From the NCBI GenBank assembly GCA_025928335.1, contig JAICJQ010000003.1, positions 16,970-80,969 of the forward strand: a stretch of 64,000 bases of DNA, given 5' to 3'. The DNA comes from Gemmatimonadaceae bacterium (lineage in GTDB: Bacteria > Gemmatimonadota > Gemmatimonadetes > Gemmatimonadales > Gemmatimonadaceae). Shown piece by piece: positions 55,342 to 64,000 of this stretch. Position numbers and translations under genes: made by a program. How positions within the stretch are numbered: position 1 is the first letter of the stretch; every line of letters begins with the position of its first letter. A model generated the notes under the pieces. That model did no database searches. It was not told the origin of the DNA and was given only the letters and a program-made list of their open reading frames with translations.

Positions 55342-56273
55342 CAGCGGTTGGACGTGAGCTCGAGACGCCAGAACTCCGCGGTCGTCGGATTGCCGAACAT
55401 CCTGTGTTTCTCAGCGCCGACACGCTTGAATCCGGCGGCCTCGTAAAGGCGGCGGGCGGCGGTGAGCTCGCTCTGCGTCCAGAGCTCGATGCGCCTGTAG
55501 CCGGCATCGCGGGCGAAGCGCACGACCTCGTCGACCAGACGCGCGCCGAGTCCGAGTCCGCGCGCCGAAGGCTCGACCAAGAGCAGCCGCAGCTTCGCCG
55601 TCGTCTTTGATTTGGCGACGACGAAGATCGTCCCCACGATCTGTCCGTCACGCTCGGCGATCCAACAACGCTCGCGTTTTCGGTCCAACTTCTTGATGAA
55701 TCGCGCGACGATCTCGGCCACGAGCGCTTCGAAGCGCTCGTCGTAGCCGTATTCGTCGGCGTAGAGTGCGCCGTGGCGATGGACGATCCAACCCATGTCG
55801 CCGGGCTGGTGCTCGCGCAGCGTGAACGACTCGGCGGCGGCCTCGCGATCGAGTGTGCGGCGGATCGTGCTCATGGCGTCGACGACGCGTGTGCGTTCGA
55901 CCGCGCCGAGCGGCTCGAGTAATCCGGCGATGGCACGCCGCGCGCGCTGATCGAGTGGCGCAAAGGCCCGGCGCCCGGCGGCGGTCAATCGTAGTCGCGA
56001 ATGTCGTCTGTCGCTCGGATCCGGACGCGCCGTCACCAGCCCGCGCGTCCGAAACGACGTGAGCGTTCGGCTCAAATAGCCTGGATCAAGCCCCAGGACT
56101 TCGGCGATGTCCGATGCCGTCGGATTCTCGCGATGGGCTAGCTCGTACAGGACACGGACTTCGGTGAGTGAAAAGCCGCTGTCCACGTAGGAGTCACCCA
56201 GCGCCCCGATGCGAGCCGTGTAGAACCGATTGAAGTGGCGAACCTGATCGGCGTGCTGTTCGAGACGGCGCAT
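55341..56273 (-). CDS. MarR-family regulator fused to GNAT acetyltransferase
   Basis: FSLTEVRVLYELAHRENPTASDIAEVLGLDPGYLSRTLTSFRTRGLV then EPSARGLGLGARLVDEVVRFARDAGYRRIELWTQSELTAARRLYEAAGFKRV. Confidence 0.93.
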   Translation of the reverse strand: MRRLEQHADQVRHFNRFYTARIGALGDSYVDSGFSLTEVRVLYELAHRENPTASDIAEVLGLDPGYLSRTLTSFRTRGLVTARPDPSDRRHSRLRLTAAGRRAFAPLDQRARRAIAGLLEPLGAVERTRVVDAMSTIRRTLDREAAAESFTLREHQPGDMGWIVHRHGALYADEYGYDERFEALVAEIVARFIKKLDRKRERCWIAERDGQIVGTIFVVAKSKTTAKLRLLLVEPSARGLGLGARLVDEVVRFARDAGYRRIELWTQSELTAARRLYEAAGFKRVGAEKHRMFGNPTTAEFWRLELTSNR

Positions 56274-56328
56274 GCCTCCAGTCTCGGGCCGATAGTTGAC
56301 TTTGTCAACTATCGCGGCGCCGGCCGGG

Positions 56329-57045
56329 TCAGCCCTTGTGCTCGTGGGCGGCGGCGTGATCGTGATCCATGCCAAACACCGTTCCGAGGTCGTTCCCTTC
56401 GAACACGTTCGCGTGAATCATCCAGCCGAACAGGTTGGGATGGAAGTCGCCGTGCACGGCGTCGCACTCGGCCTTGGTCGAGATCGGACTCTCGGGGCCG
56501 AATAGGGGATGGCTGTCGCGCGTCTCGAGCCAACGCAGGTCGTCGCCCTTTTTGGGCATGCACCAATTCACGTGCTTGTGCCAGCGGGCGATGCTGAGCG
56601 GAACCCGATCGTTGAGGCGGTCGGGCGAGGTGTTCTTCGGCATCGTGTACATGGCGCCGACCAAAACCAGCCTTCCGTCGGACCCCCTCTTGTAGAGGAG
56701 CGACGTCGGTTTCGACGGGTTGAAGTGAAATGCGGCCTCAAAGCCGCGGGCGTTGTTCGTGAAGTGAAAGATCTTCTGGTTTTTGAGACCGGGCAGGAAC
56801 ATGTGATAGCCATCGGCTTCGGCGACGGCAGTATCCTTGTACTTCTCGATCGCCTGACGCAGCTCACCCGCCAGCTTCGTGGCGCGGGCGCTATCGCCCG
56901 GTGCGGGGCGACGTTCCGGTGAAAGCTCGGTATGCTTCGAGGCGATGGGATCCATTTCCATCTGGGCCCCTGCCGGTCTGGCTTGCGACAGCAATGTGAC
57001 GCCGATCCCGATCACCAACCCCATTTTGGTGTAGTTTTTCCTCAT
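56329..57045 (-). CDS. Exported His-rich hypothetical protein
   Basis: MRKNYTKMGLVIGIGVTLLSQARPAGAQ signal; HKHVNWC, HGDFHPN and C-terminal MDHDHAAAHEHKG. Confidence 0.75.
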   Translation of the reverse strand: MRKNYTKMGLVIGIGVTLLSQARPAGAQMEMDPIASKHTELSPERRPAPGDSARATKLAGELRQAIEKYKDTAVAEADGYHMFLPGLKNQKIFHFTNNARGFEAAFHFNPSKPTSLLYKRGSDGRLVLVGAMYTMPKNTSPDRLNDRVPLSIARWHKHVNWCMPKKGDDLRWLETRDSHPLFGPESPISTKAECDAVHGDFHPNLFGWMIHANVFEGNDLGTVFGMDHDHAAAHEHKG

Positions 57046-57775
57046 GTTCCTCGACCTCTCTCTTCCCAATCTTTCCGGAAATCCGCTCGCGGCTATCCCC
57101 GCCCTGTTCGCGGGCGGTGTCCTGACGAGTTTGACTCCGTGCGTTTACCCCATGATCCCCATCACGGCGGCGATCGTTGGAGGAACCACGGCTTCTCAGG
57201 GCGCCACTGCCCCCGCCGGACGGGCCCGTTTGCGGCCCGTGGTCCTTACGCTCACCTACGTGCTGGGGCTGGCGTTGGTTTACTCCGCGCTGGGGCTGTT
57301 CGCGGGAATGAGTGGAACGCTCTTCGGTTCGGTGAGTAGCAATCCATGGCTGTACTTCGCCATGGCGAACGTGCTACTGATCGCGGCATTGGCGATGCTC
57401 GACGCGGTTCCGATCCGGGTGCCGACGACGACGCTCGAGTGGGCGGCCACGGCGGGAAAGGGAGGCCGCTTCTCCGGCGCGTTCGCCATGGGTGCGATGT
57501 CCGGCCTCGTCGCGGCGCCCTGTTCGGCGCCTGTGATGGCGGCGGTGCTGACCTGGGTCGCATCAACGAAAAGCGCCGTCCTCGGGTTTATCTATTTGTT
57601 CGTGTTTTCGCTGGGAATGTGCACGCTGCTGGTCGTCGTTGGCGTGGGGTCGGGAACGATCGCGCGCCTTCCGCGCGCGGGCATGTGGATGGTGTGGGTG
57701 AAGCGATTCTTCGCGATCGTCATGATCGGCGTCGCCGAGTACTACCTCGTCAAAATGGGACAGTTGATACTATGA
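57044..57775 (+). CDS. DsbD/CcdA-family thiol:disulfide transmembrane protein
   Basis: NPLAAIPALFAGGVLTSLTPCVYPMIPITAAIVGG; MSGLVAAPCSAPVMAAVLTWVA. Confidence 0.93.
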   Translation: MFLDLSLPNLSGNPLAAIPALFAGGVLTSLTPCVYPMIPITAAIVGGTTASQGATAPAGRARLRPVVLTLTYVLGLALVYSALGLFAGMSGTLFGSVSSNPWLYFAMANVLLIAALAMLDAVPIRVPTTTLEWAATAGKGGRFSGAFAMGAMSGLVAAPCSAPVMAAVLTWVASTKSAVLGFIYLFVFSLGMCTLLVVVGVGSGTIARLPRAGMWMVWVKRFFAIVMIGVAEYYLVKMGQLIL

Positions 57776-58290
57776 GAGGTCCTAGATCCTGGGTCTCAGA
57801 TCCTCGATGGTTGATCGCGGCGGCGTTCATTGTGTCGGCGCCAGTCGCGGCGGCGAGAGCGCAGGATGTCGGGCTCGAGGTGGGTAGCGCGGCGCCGGCG
57901 GCGAAAGTGCACACGCTCGACGGCAAGGAAGCGGATCTCGCGCAGTACATCGGCAAGACGCCGATCGTGATGGAGTTCTGGGCCATCTGGTGTCCGAACT
58001 GCAAGGAGCTCGAGCCGGCGCTGGTCGCCGCGTCGAAAAAGTACGGCAACCAGGTGAAGTTCATCGGCATGGCAGTCTCGGTGAACGAGACACCCGAGAA
58101 GGTGAAAGCCTTCGTCGAAAAACACGGGCTCCCCGGCGACCAATTCTTCGACACGAAGGGCAATGCATCGGGAGCGTACGACGCTCCAGCCACGTCGTAC
58201 GTCGTCGTGATCAACAAGGCGGGCAAGGTCGTCTACACGGGCCTCGGCGGCAGGCAGAACCTCGAAGCGGCGATCAAGAAAGCGTTATAG
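57772..58290 (+). CDS. TlpA-family thioredoxin-fold protein, exported
   Basis: Start refined from ORF 57346..58290; VMEFWAIWCPNCKELEPALVAASKKYGNQVKFIGMAVSV (WCPNC). Confidence 0.93.
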   Translation: MRGPRSWVSDPRWLIAAAFIVSAPVAAARAQDVGLEVGSAAPAAKVHTLDGKEADLAQYIGKTPIVMEFWAIWCPNCKELEPALVAASKKYGNQVKFIGMAVSVNETPEKVKAFVEKHGLPGDQFFDTKGNASGAYDAPATSYVVVINKAGKVVYTGLGGRQNLEAAIKKAL

Positions 58291-59754
58291 CTCGCGTTCC
58301 AGCCTCGCGCCGACGCGCGCGAGGCCGTCGAGGATGTCGCGAATATCGCCCGGGGTCGTGCGCGGGTTCATCAGCGTGACGCGCAGCACGCGGCGCCCGC
58401 CAAGGTTGGTCGCCGTGATCCAGCCTTCGCCCGATTGGTTGTAGCGCTCGCGCAGGTCGCGGTTGACCGCGTCGAGAGCGTCTTCGTTGAGCCGGCCACT
58501 GCCGACGTAGCGAAAGCAGAGGATATTGCACTCGGGCTCGTGCAATGCGACGAAATACGCTCGTTCGAGGATCTCCTCGAACATGAAGCGCGCGAGATCG
58601 CAGAAATAATCGTACAGGTCGCCGAGTGCGTCGGCGCCGTAGCGTTGCAGTGCGACCCACAGCTTCAAGGCGTCGGCCCGACGTGAGCACATGAAGCTCC
58701 GCTGACCCTGATCCCAGGACTTCTCGGCCTGCGCGTCATTGAAGAGGTACGGCGCGCGCTGTGAGAATGCGGCGTCCAGATCGCCCGCTTCGCGCACGAG
58801 CAGCGTTCCGACCTGCGACGGCAGAAGCATCATCTTGTGCGGGTCCCAGGCGAGCGAGCGGACGCGGTCGATGCCGCGGAGCCGTCCGCGATGCGTCGTC
58901 GACAGCAGCGCCGAGGCGCCGTGCGCGCCGTCCAGATGCAGCCAGATCCCAAACTCGTCGCAGATGGACGCGATGGCGTCCAGATCGTCGAATGATCCGG
59001 TGGCGGTGGATCCCGCTGTGGCGACGACCGCCAGCACGCGACGGTTGTCGTGCCTGAGATCGCGAACGCGCGCCGCCAGTGCCTCGGGGTCCATCCGGTA
59101 CTCGCGCGACGGAACCGAGAGCACGTTCCGCATGCCGATGCCGAGTTGCGCGCCGGCGCGCGTGACCGCGTAGTGCGCGTGTTCGCCGCAGAGGAGCACG
59201 GGCGGATTCGCGCCAATCCCATCGGTCCACGCATCGGGAAGCGCGGCGGCGCGTGCGGCGAGCAGTCCGGTGAATGTTGCCTCGGTTCCGCCGCTCGTCA
59301 GCGTGCCACCGCTCCGAGAGGAAAAGCCCGCGAGCTCGCACAGCCATGAAATCACTTGATGCTCGAGCACCGTCCCGACCGGTGACATCTCGAACACGGC
59401 GACCGACTGATTGAGGGCCGCCGTGATCGGCTCGGTCCAAACCGCGGCGGGCAACGGGCCGGCGATCTGGTGTCCAACGTACCGAGGATGCCACAAATGG
59501 TTGGCGTCGGGAATCACTTGCGCGCGCAACCGGTCGATGATCGCGTCGACGGAGTGCGCGGCGCGCGGCAGCGGCTCGTCGAATCGGCGGGCGATCTCCG
59601 ACGGTGACAACGCCGTCGAGACACGACCCTCGCGACGCCGTGTTTCGGCGAAATACGACGCCGCGACCTCGACGAATTTCGCCGCAACCTCTGGCGCGGT
59701 ATCCACTTCGATCTCGGAAAGAATCGTTGGCGGCGCGAGTCTCGTCTCCATCAT
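58285..59754 (-). CDS. Pyridoxal-dependent (group II) amino-acid decarboxylase
   Basis: GGTLTSGGTEATFTGLLAARAAALPDAW; WLHLDGAHGASALLS; SLAWDPHKMMLLPSQVGTLLVR (PLP lysine). Confidence 0.93.
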   Translation of the reverse strand: MMETRLAPPTILSEIEVDTAPEVAAKFVEVAASYFAETRRREGRVSTALSPSEIARRFDEPLPRAAHSVDAIIDRLRAQVIPDANHLWHPRYVGHQIAGPLPAAVWTEPITAALNQSVAVFEMSPVGTVLEHQVISWLCELAGFSSRSGGTLTSGGTEATFTGLLAARAAALPDAWTDGIGANPPVLLCGEHAHYAVTRAGAQLGIGMRNVLSVPSREYRMDPEALAARVRDLRHDNRRVLAVVATAGSTATGSFDDLDAIASICDEFGIWLHLDGAHGASALLSTTHRGRLRGIDRVRSLAWDPHKMMLLPSQVGTLLVREAGDLDAAFSQRAPYLFNDAQAEKSWDQGQRSFMCSRRADALKLWVALQRYGADALGDLYDYFCDLARFMFEEILERAYFVALHEPECNILCFRYVGSGRLNEDALDAVNRDLRERYNQSGEGWITATNLGGRRVLRVTLMNPRTTPGDIRDILDGLARVGARLEREL

Positions 59755-60275
59755 CCGGTCAGTGGCACGTCGAGGATTTTTTTCGTTCGAGTGAGATCGA
59801 TCGCGCGATACGCCTGGATCGAGTCGATCAAGAGCGGATCTTCAAAGCGCGTCCGCAGCAGCGTCCGCAAAGCGTCCCACGACAGCTCGGGATAGAAGCT
59901 GAGCGTGAGGTGCGGCGTAAAGGTAAACCTGGCCGCTTCGTACTCGACCCCGCTCAGCTTGATGCGTTCATGCAATGCGCGAATCGGCCCGTTGGGGTCG
60001 ATCGGCATGACGACGACAGTGCTTTGCATGAAGCGCATTGGCGGCTGAAGACGAACGGCGAACGGCGCCGTCGCGGCCGCGACGGGCTCCAGCGCGACCC
60101 GAAGTGCTGCGTCGCTCACACCGGGCGAGATCGGACCCATGCCCGAGGATCCGGTGATCGTCACGTGCGGCGGTAGCTCGGCCGCCATACGAGGGTCGAC
60201 CCGGCGCTGAATCTCGAGCACGCGGGCGGCCATCTCGCCGCGGAGCTCGGACATCACGATGATGCCCGGCTTCAC
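59751..60275 (-). CDS. 2'-5' RNA ligase/2H phosphoesterase-family protein
   Basis: LPPHVTITGSSG and RFTFTPHLTLSFYPEL (two HxT/HxTL motifs). Confidence 0.85.
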   Translation of the reverse strand: MKPGIIVMSELRGEMAARVLEIQRRVDPRMAAELPPHVTITGSSGMGPISPGVSDAALRVALEPVAAATAPFAVRLQPPMRFMQSTVVVMPIDPNGPIRALHERIKLSGVEYEAARFTFTPHLTLSFYPELSWDALRTLLRTRFEDPLLIDSIQAYRAIDLTRTKKILDVPLTG

Positions 60276-60297
60276 GCCACGCCCACGCTATGGGACG

Positions 60298-61149
60298 TCA
60301 GCGGCCGAGCGCGGGAAGAATCGAGAAGGAAAACCGATGCAGACGATCCGCCGACACGGACGCATTGAGGAGCCATCGATCGATTCGATTGCCAGGATGG
60401 GTACGATGATAGCGTACCACCTTGGTGCCGGCGAAGGTGCCGATCATAGCGCCGGTGATCACGTCGCTCGCCCAGTGGCGGTTGTTGTACATGCGCGAGA
60501 GACCGACGGCGGTCGCTCCGCCGTAGAGAATCGGCCCGATTCCGAAGTATGTCAGCTGCGGCCACCAGCGACTCGTCTCGGCGCTCACCGCCGCCGCCGC
60601 CGCAAACGCGGCGGTCGTATGCCCGGACGGGAACGATCGATACTCTTCGCCGGCGTGAAAGCCGCGAAGCAGCTTCCAGTCGTTGGGGTTGGGGCTCACC
60701 GTGTCGACGAATGGGCGCGCGCGCCCAAAGAAATCCTTGAGCACCGTGCCAGTGACGGCCCCGATCGCCAGCGCTTCGGTGCCGTGGAGCCCGACCTGCG
60801 CGAGGCGTTCGCTGTGGGTGAGCCGACCCGTGGCATACATCGTCACGCCGATGATGCCCGATCCAGGCAGCGCGATGTTTCGAACGATCGCCGCGCTCTT
60901 CTGAAAGATGGAGTTCTTCTGGCGATAAGGCTGCTGCAGCAGGAGCGCGGCCTGCTTGTCGAGGGGATGCGCCGCGAACGTCGCGACGACGAACCCCGCG
61001 GCGAGTACGCCATCGCGCCAGGTGAACAACGGAGGCGGGGAGGACGTGGTCTGGATTTGTGCCGACGCAACAGTCGAGCTGACGATCAGCAGCCCAGCGC
61101 AGGCCAGGCGCGCCGCCGTGTGTCGCTTATTTGTCGAGCGTGATTTCAC
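60298..61149 (-). CDS. PAP2-family phosphatase, exported
   Basis: KDFFGRARPF, YRSFPSGHTTAAFAAAAAVSAE, SRMYNNRHWASDVITGAMIGTFAGTKVV; GTG start proposed. Confidence 0.88.
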   Translation of the reverse strand: MKSRSTNKRHTAARLACAGLLIVSSTVASAQIQTTSSPPPLFTWRDGVLAAGFVVATFAAHPLDKQAALLLQQPYRQKNSIFQKSAAIVRNIALPGSGIIGVTMYATGRLTHSERLAQVGLHGTEALAIGAVTGTVLKDFFGRARPFVDTVSPNPNDWKLLRGFHAGEEYRSFPSGHTTAAFAAAAAVSAETSRWWPQLTYFGIGPILYGGATAVGLSRMYNNRHWASDVITGAMIGTFAGTKVVRYHRTHPGNRIDRWLLNASVSADRLHRFSFSILPALGR

Positions 61150-62377
61150 GTGACTCTTCCAGGTCGGCGAGAAACATGTGCTCGGCCTCCTGGCCGAGTG
61201 TCGCGTCCTCGATGACGGCATCGAGCTCGTAGTTGATCGCGACGCCAAGCGGGTTGAAGTCCGTCGAACCGACGCGCACCCAACGCCCGTCGACGACACT
61301 CGTTTTGGCGTGCATCATCTCGCCTCTCCACTCCCAGATACGCACGCCGTTCGTGAGCAGACGTCGATAGTAGCGCCGGGCGAGCAGCGAGACCCACGGA
61401 TGATCGTTTCGACTCGGCAGCAGGATGCGAACGTCCACGCCATCGCGGGCCGCGCCATTCAGCGCCTCGACCTCCGAGGGCGATGGCGTGAAATACGCCG
61501 TGGCGATCCAAATCGAACGACGCGCCGAAATCGCCTGAATCTGCAGCGCGCGCGAGACGCGGAGACGCAGCGGTTCTCCCTCGACGATACCGACGAGCGC
61601 GGGCGTGTCGGTCGCCGGATCGAGGTGCGCCCCGCGCGCCGGACGCCGCAGAAAACGGTGGGAACCGCGCCGTTCTTTGCCCGTGGCGCGCCGCCACATG
61701 TGGTCGAACGCCTGAATCATGTCGTGGGCGGCGGGTCCGTCCACTTTCACCGCGGGGTCGCGCCAGCGAGAGCGCTGGAGTTTCTGGACCCCGGTCGTCC
61801 ACTCGCGTCCAACGCCGACGCCGCCGGTGATTCCTACGCTGCCGTCCACGACGAGCAGCTTTCGATGGTCTCGCGGAACCATTCCGAACCAGGCACGAAT
61901 TCCGGGCGGATTGAACACAGCGACGGCGACGCCCGCCCGCTTCAACTGCTTGATGAATTTCTTCGATGTTCCGCGCGCCCCAATCCAGTCGAGGAGCAGA
62001 CGGACGTCGACGCCACGTTCGACGGCAGCGGTGAGCCGGTCGGCAAAGCGTTCGCCGACGTCGTCCGACCGAAAAATGTAGCTCTCGAGCGCGATGCTGG
62101 CCTTGGCGCAGTCGATCAAGTCGAGCATCGCGTCGAAGGTGGCAGGTCCGTCGCGCAGAAGCGCGACCCTGTTCCCGCTCGACACATCCGCCGCGGCGAT
62201 CCGCCAAAGACCACGGGCGAATGAAGGTCCCGGGGCGCTGGACACATCCACAACGCCCCGGTTCGATAGAAGGTCGCGAGCCGGAAGTGACACGCCGGCC
62301 ACTTCTACAGGATGTGTGCCTGGCTCGGGATGGGTCGACACGTGAGGATAGTTAGGGTTGTCGAGCGAACTGAACAA
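61127..62377 (-). CDS. Phospholipase D-like/cardiolipin synthase-type protein
   Basis: [24 protein letters not shown] and [25 protein letters not shown] (two HxK(x)4D motifs); start uncertain. Confidence 0.9.
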   Translation of the reverse strand: MFSSLDNPNYPHVSTHPEPGTHPVEVAGVSLPARDLLSNRGVVDVSSAPGPSFARGLWRIAAADVSSGNRVALLRDGPATFDAMLDLIDCAKASIALESYIFRSDDVGERFADRLTAAVERGVDVRLLLDWIGARGTSKKFIKQLKRAGVAVAVFNPPGIRAWFGMVPRDHRKLLVVDGSVGITGGVGVGREWTTGVQKLQRSRWRDPAVKVDGPAAHDMIQAFDHMWRRATGKERRGSHRFLRRPARGAHLDPATDTPALVGIVEGEPLRLRVSRALQIQAISARRSIWIATAYFTPSPSEVEALNGAARDGVDVRILLPSRNDHPWVSLLARRYYRRLLTNGVRIWEWRGEMMHAKTSVVDGRWVRVGSTDFNPLGVAINYELDAVIEDATLGQEAEHMFLADLEESREITLDK

Positions 62378-62412
62378 CCAGGATTTTGGCCGGGGCGGCT
62401 AATTTCTCCTCC

Positions 62413-63306
62413 ATGCTCAACATCGATCTGACGGGACGGCGCGCCCTGGTCGCCGGCGTGGCTGATGACGCGGGCTTCGGCTTCGCGATCGCAAAGGCTC
62501 TGGCTGAGGCCGGCGCTAGCGTTTCGGTCGGGACTTGGCCGCCGGCACTCAACATTTTCATGAACCTGCTCGAGCGCGGAAAGATGGACGAGTCGCGTCG
62601 CTTGTCGTCGGGCGAGTTGATGACGTTCGAGAAGATTTATCCGCTCGACGCCGTGTACGACACGTATGCCGAGATGCCCGAGGAGGTGCGCTCGAACAAG
62701 CGGTACAAGGACGTTGGCGACTGTACGATTTCCGGGCTCGCCGAGCGGCTCAAAGAAGACTTCGGCGAGCAGCCGCTCGACATCGTCGTGCACTCATTGG
62801 CCAATGGACCGGAAGTGAAGAAACCGCTGCTCGAAGTAAGCCGGCAGGGATATCTCGCGGCGGTCAGTGCGAGCGCGTACTCGATGGTGTCGATGATCCA
62901 GCGACTCGGACCGCTGCTTCGCCCCGGCGGGTCGTTTCTCTCGCTGACGTACATGGCGAGCGAGCGAGTGATTCCGGGCTATGGTGGCGGGATGTCGTCG
63001 GCGAAGGCAGCGCTGGAGAGTGACACGCGAACGCTCGCCTATGAAGCGGGCCGACGGTATGGCTGTCGGGTGAATACGATTTCCGCGGGGCCGCTCGCCT
63101 CCCGCGCGGCGAGCGCGATCGGCATCATCGAAAAGATGGTGGAGTATGTCGCGGTGAACGCGCCGCTGACCGAGAAGTTGACGGCGGACGAAGTCGGTCG
63201 AGCGGCGGCGTTCCTATCATCTCCTCTGGCGAGCGCGATCACCGGGACGACCATCTACGTGGACAAAGGCTACCACGCGATGGGCATGGCGGTGCAGGCG
63301 CCGTAA
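62413..63306 (+). CDS. fabI: Enoyl-ACP reductase FabI (plant/chlamydial-type)
   Basis: [44 protein letters not shown]...PLDAVYDT...EVRSNKRY...[33 protein letters not shown]...[24 protein letters not shown]. Confidence 0.93.
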   Translation: MLNIDLTGRRALVAGVADDAGFGFAIAKALAEAGASVSVGTWPPALNIFMNLLERGKMDESRRLSSGELMTFEKIYPLDAVYDTYAEMPEEVRSNKRYKDVGDCTISGLAERLKEDFGEQPLDIVVHSLANGPEVKKPLLEVSRQGYLAAVSASAYSMVSMIQRLGPLLRPGGSFLSLTYMASERVIPGYGGGMSSAKAALESDTRTLAYEAGRRYGCRVNTISAGPLASRAASAIGIIEKMVEYVAVNAPLTEKLTADEVGRAAAFLSSPLASAITGTTIYVDKGYHAMGMAVQAP

Positions 63307-63350
63307 CCAACGATCCCGCTGCTCGCGATGCATCTCGGCGCCACGGCGGG

Positions 63351-63415
63351 ATTGAAGGACGGGGGTGAAGGACGGGGGTGAAGGACGGGGGTGAAGGACG
63401 GGATTAAGGATCGGT
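63351..63415 (+). repeat. 13-bp tandem array (5 units), consensus GGTGAAGGACGGG
   Basis: ATTGAAGGACGGG | GGTGAAGGACGGG x3 | ATTAAGGATCGGT; abuts the stop codon of the four-helix-bundle gene. Confidence 0.95.
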
Positions 63416-63834
63416 CATGGCTTCTCGGCCCCAGGCTGCCTCACTCGCCCTCGACCGGTGTTGCTCACGAGTTGTCGTTCCTTTGCGGTGCTGTCGGCCT
63501 GAAGGCCGCGAATCATTCGAGAACTGCACAGCACGCCGCCGGCCAGGTTGATGGCTGTTTGATCGCGAATAATCCCGTATTCTCGCGCAATGTCGATCTG
63601 CCCGAGAAGCTCGGACGCCGATTTCGCGGCGGAGTCGAGGAACCTGCGATAGTCCTTCGGCGATGATGCCGCACGTCCCTCGGCGATGTTGTTGCACACC
63701 GACTCGGCAGCCGCGATCATCTGCGCCTTCAGTTCGGCGTATCCTCGCCGCGGGAAGTGCGAGACGACGTCGCGCACTTTGACCGCATTGATGACGGCGC
63801 ACTGCCACGCCTTCAACCCACGATAGTCCGACAT
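63415..63834 (-). CDS. Four-helix-bundle protein (S23/23S-rRNA-IVP family)
   Basis: YRGLKAWQCAVINAVKVRDVVSHFPRRGYAELKAQMIAAAESVCNNIAEGRAASSPKDYRRFLDSAAKSASELLGQIDIAREYGII. Confidence 0.9.
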   Translation of the reverse strand: MSDYRGLKAWQCAVINAVKVRDVVSHFPRRGYAELKAQMIAAAESVCNNIAEGRAASSPKDYRRFLDSAAKSASELLGQIDIAREYGIIRDQTAINLAGGVLCSSRMIRGLQADSTAKERQLVSNTGRGRVRQPGAEKP

Positions 63835-63906
63835 GCATTAGGATGACCGCGCGAGGTTGAATGAGCATCACCAAATCAGCCCTCCCCCGAATCAATCCAC
63901 GCCCCC

Positions 63907-64000
63907 GCCGTTCAAGCCCGCCGTTCAAGCCCGCCGTTCAAGCCCGCCGTTCACTCCCGCCGTTCACTCCCGCCGTTCACTCCCGCCGTTCACTCCCGCC
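63907..64000 (-). repeat. 13-bp tandem array (3x GCCGTTCAAGCCC + 4x GCCGTTCACTCCC, continues off window)
   Basis: Read directly; reverse complement AGTGAACGGCGGG matches the 63351 array unit GGTGAAGGACGGG at 10 of 13 positions. Confidence 0.95.

Noticed and set aside
61178-62224. 348-aa plus-strand ORF antisense to the phospholipase D gene
   Set aside because: Shadow ORF; HxKxxxxD motifs support the minus-strand gene.
63415-63834. Diversity-generating retroelement (Avd-like accessory gene)
   Set aside because: No reverse transcriptase, template/variable repeat pair or C-type lectin target seen in the window.
63351-64000. CRISPR array interpretation of the 13-bp repeats
   Set aside because: Units are contiguous with no unique spacers and far too short; no cas genes in the window.

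Overview
High-GC bacterial chromosomal window with the gene-content style of Gemmatimonadota or Acidobacteriota (ECF sigma factors, PadR-linked ADOP-type permeases, Ser/Thr kinase-TPR protein, many RND pumps); taxonomy is inferred. I support about 55 protein-coding genes, one tRNA-Cys(GCA), several hairpins/terminators, operator-like palindromes and dispersed or tandem repeats. Main blocks: (1) ECF sigma plus zinc-finger anti-sigma; (2) an RND efflux operon with two different adaptors; (3) an ECF sigma / membrane-anchored CBM48 / barrel-like+CBM48 / secreted protein operon with a perfect CRP-type palindrome upstream and an intrinsic terminator downstream; (4) Ser/Thr kinase-TPR; (5) two PadR-ADOP modules and one PadR-less ADOP; (6) a histone-like basic protein next to a macro-domain protein; (7) a decay zone with DUF1697 and HtrA remnants; (8) a TetR-controlled tolC-mfp-RND operon; (9) erythromycin-esterase-like gene plus orphan RND pump; (10) LysR/YeiH divergent pair; (11) GMC oxidoreductase pair, EttA, plant-type FabI; (12) a four-helix-bundle (S23/IVP-like) gene bracketed by two inverted arrays of one 13-bp repeat family. 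The strongest candidates for something under-described are the ECF-CBM48 operon and the four-helix-bundle gene with flanking 13-bp arrays. All family calls come from reading translated motifs; no database search was run.
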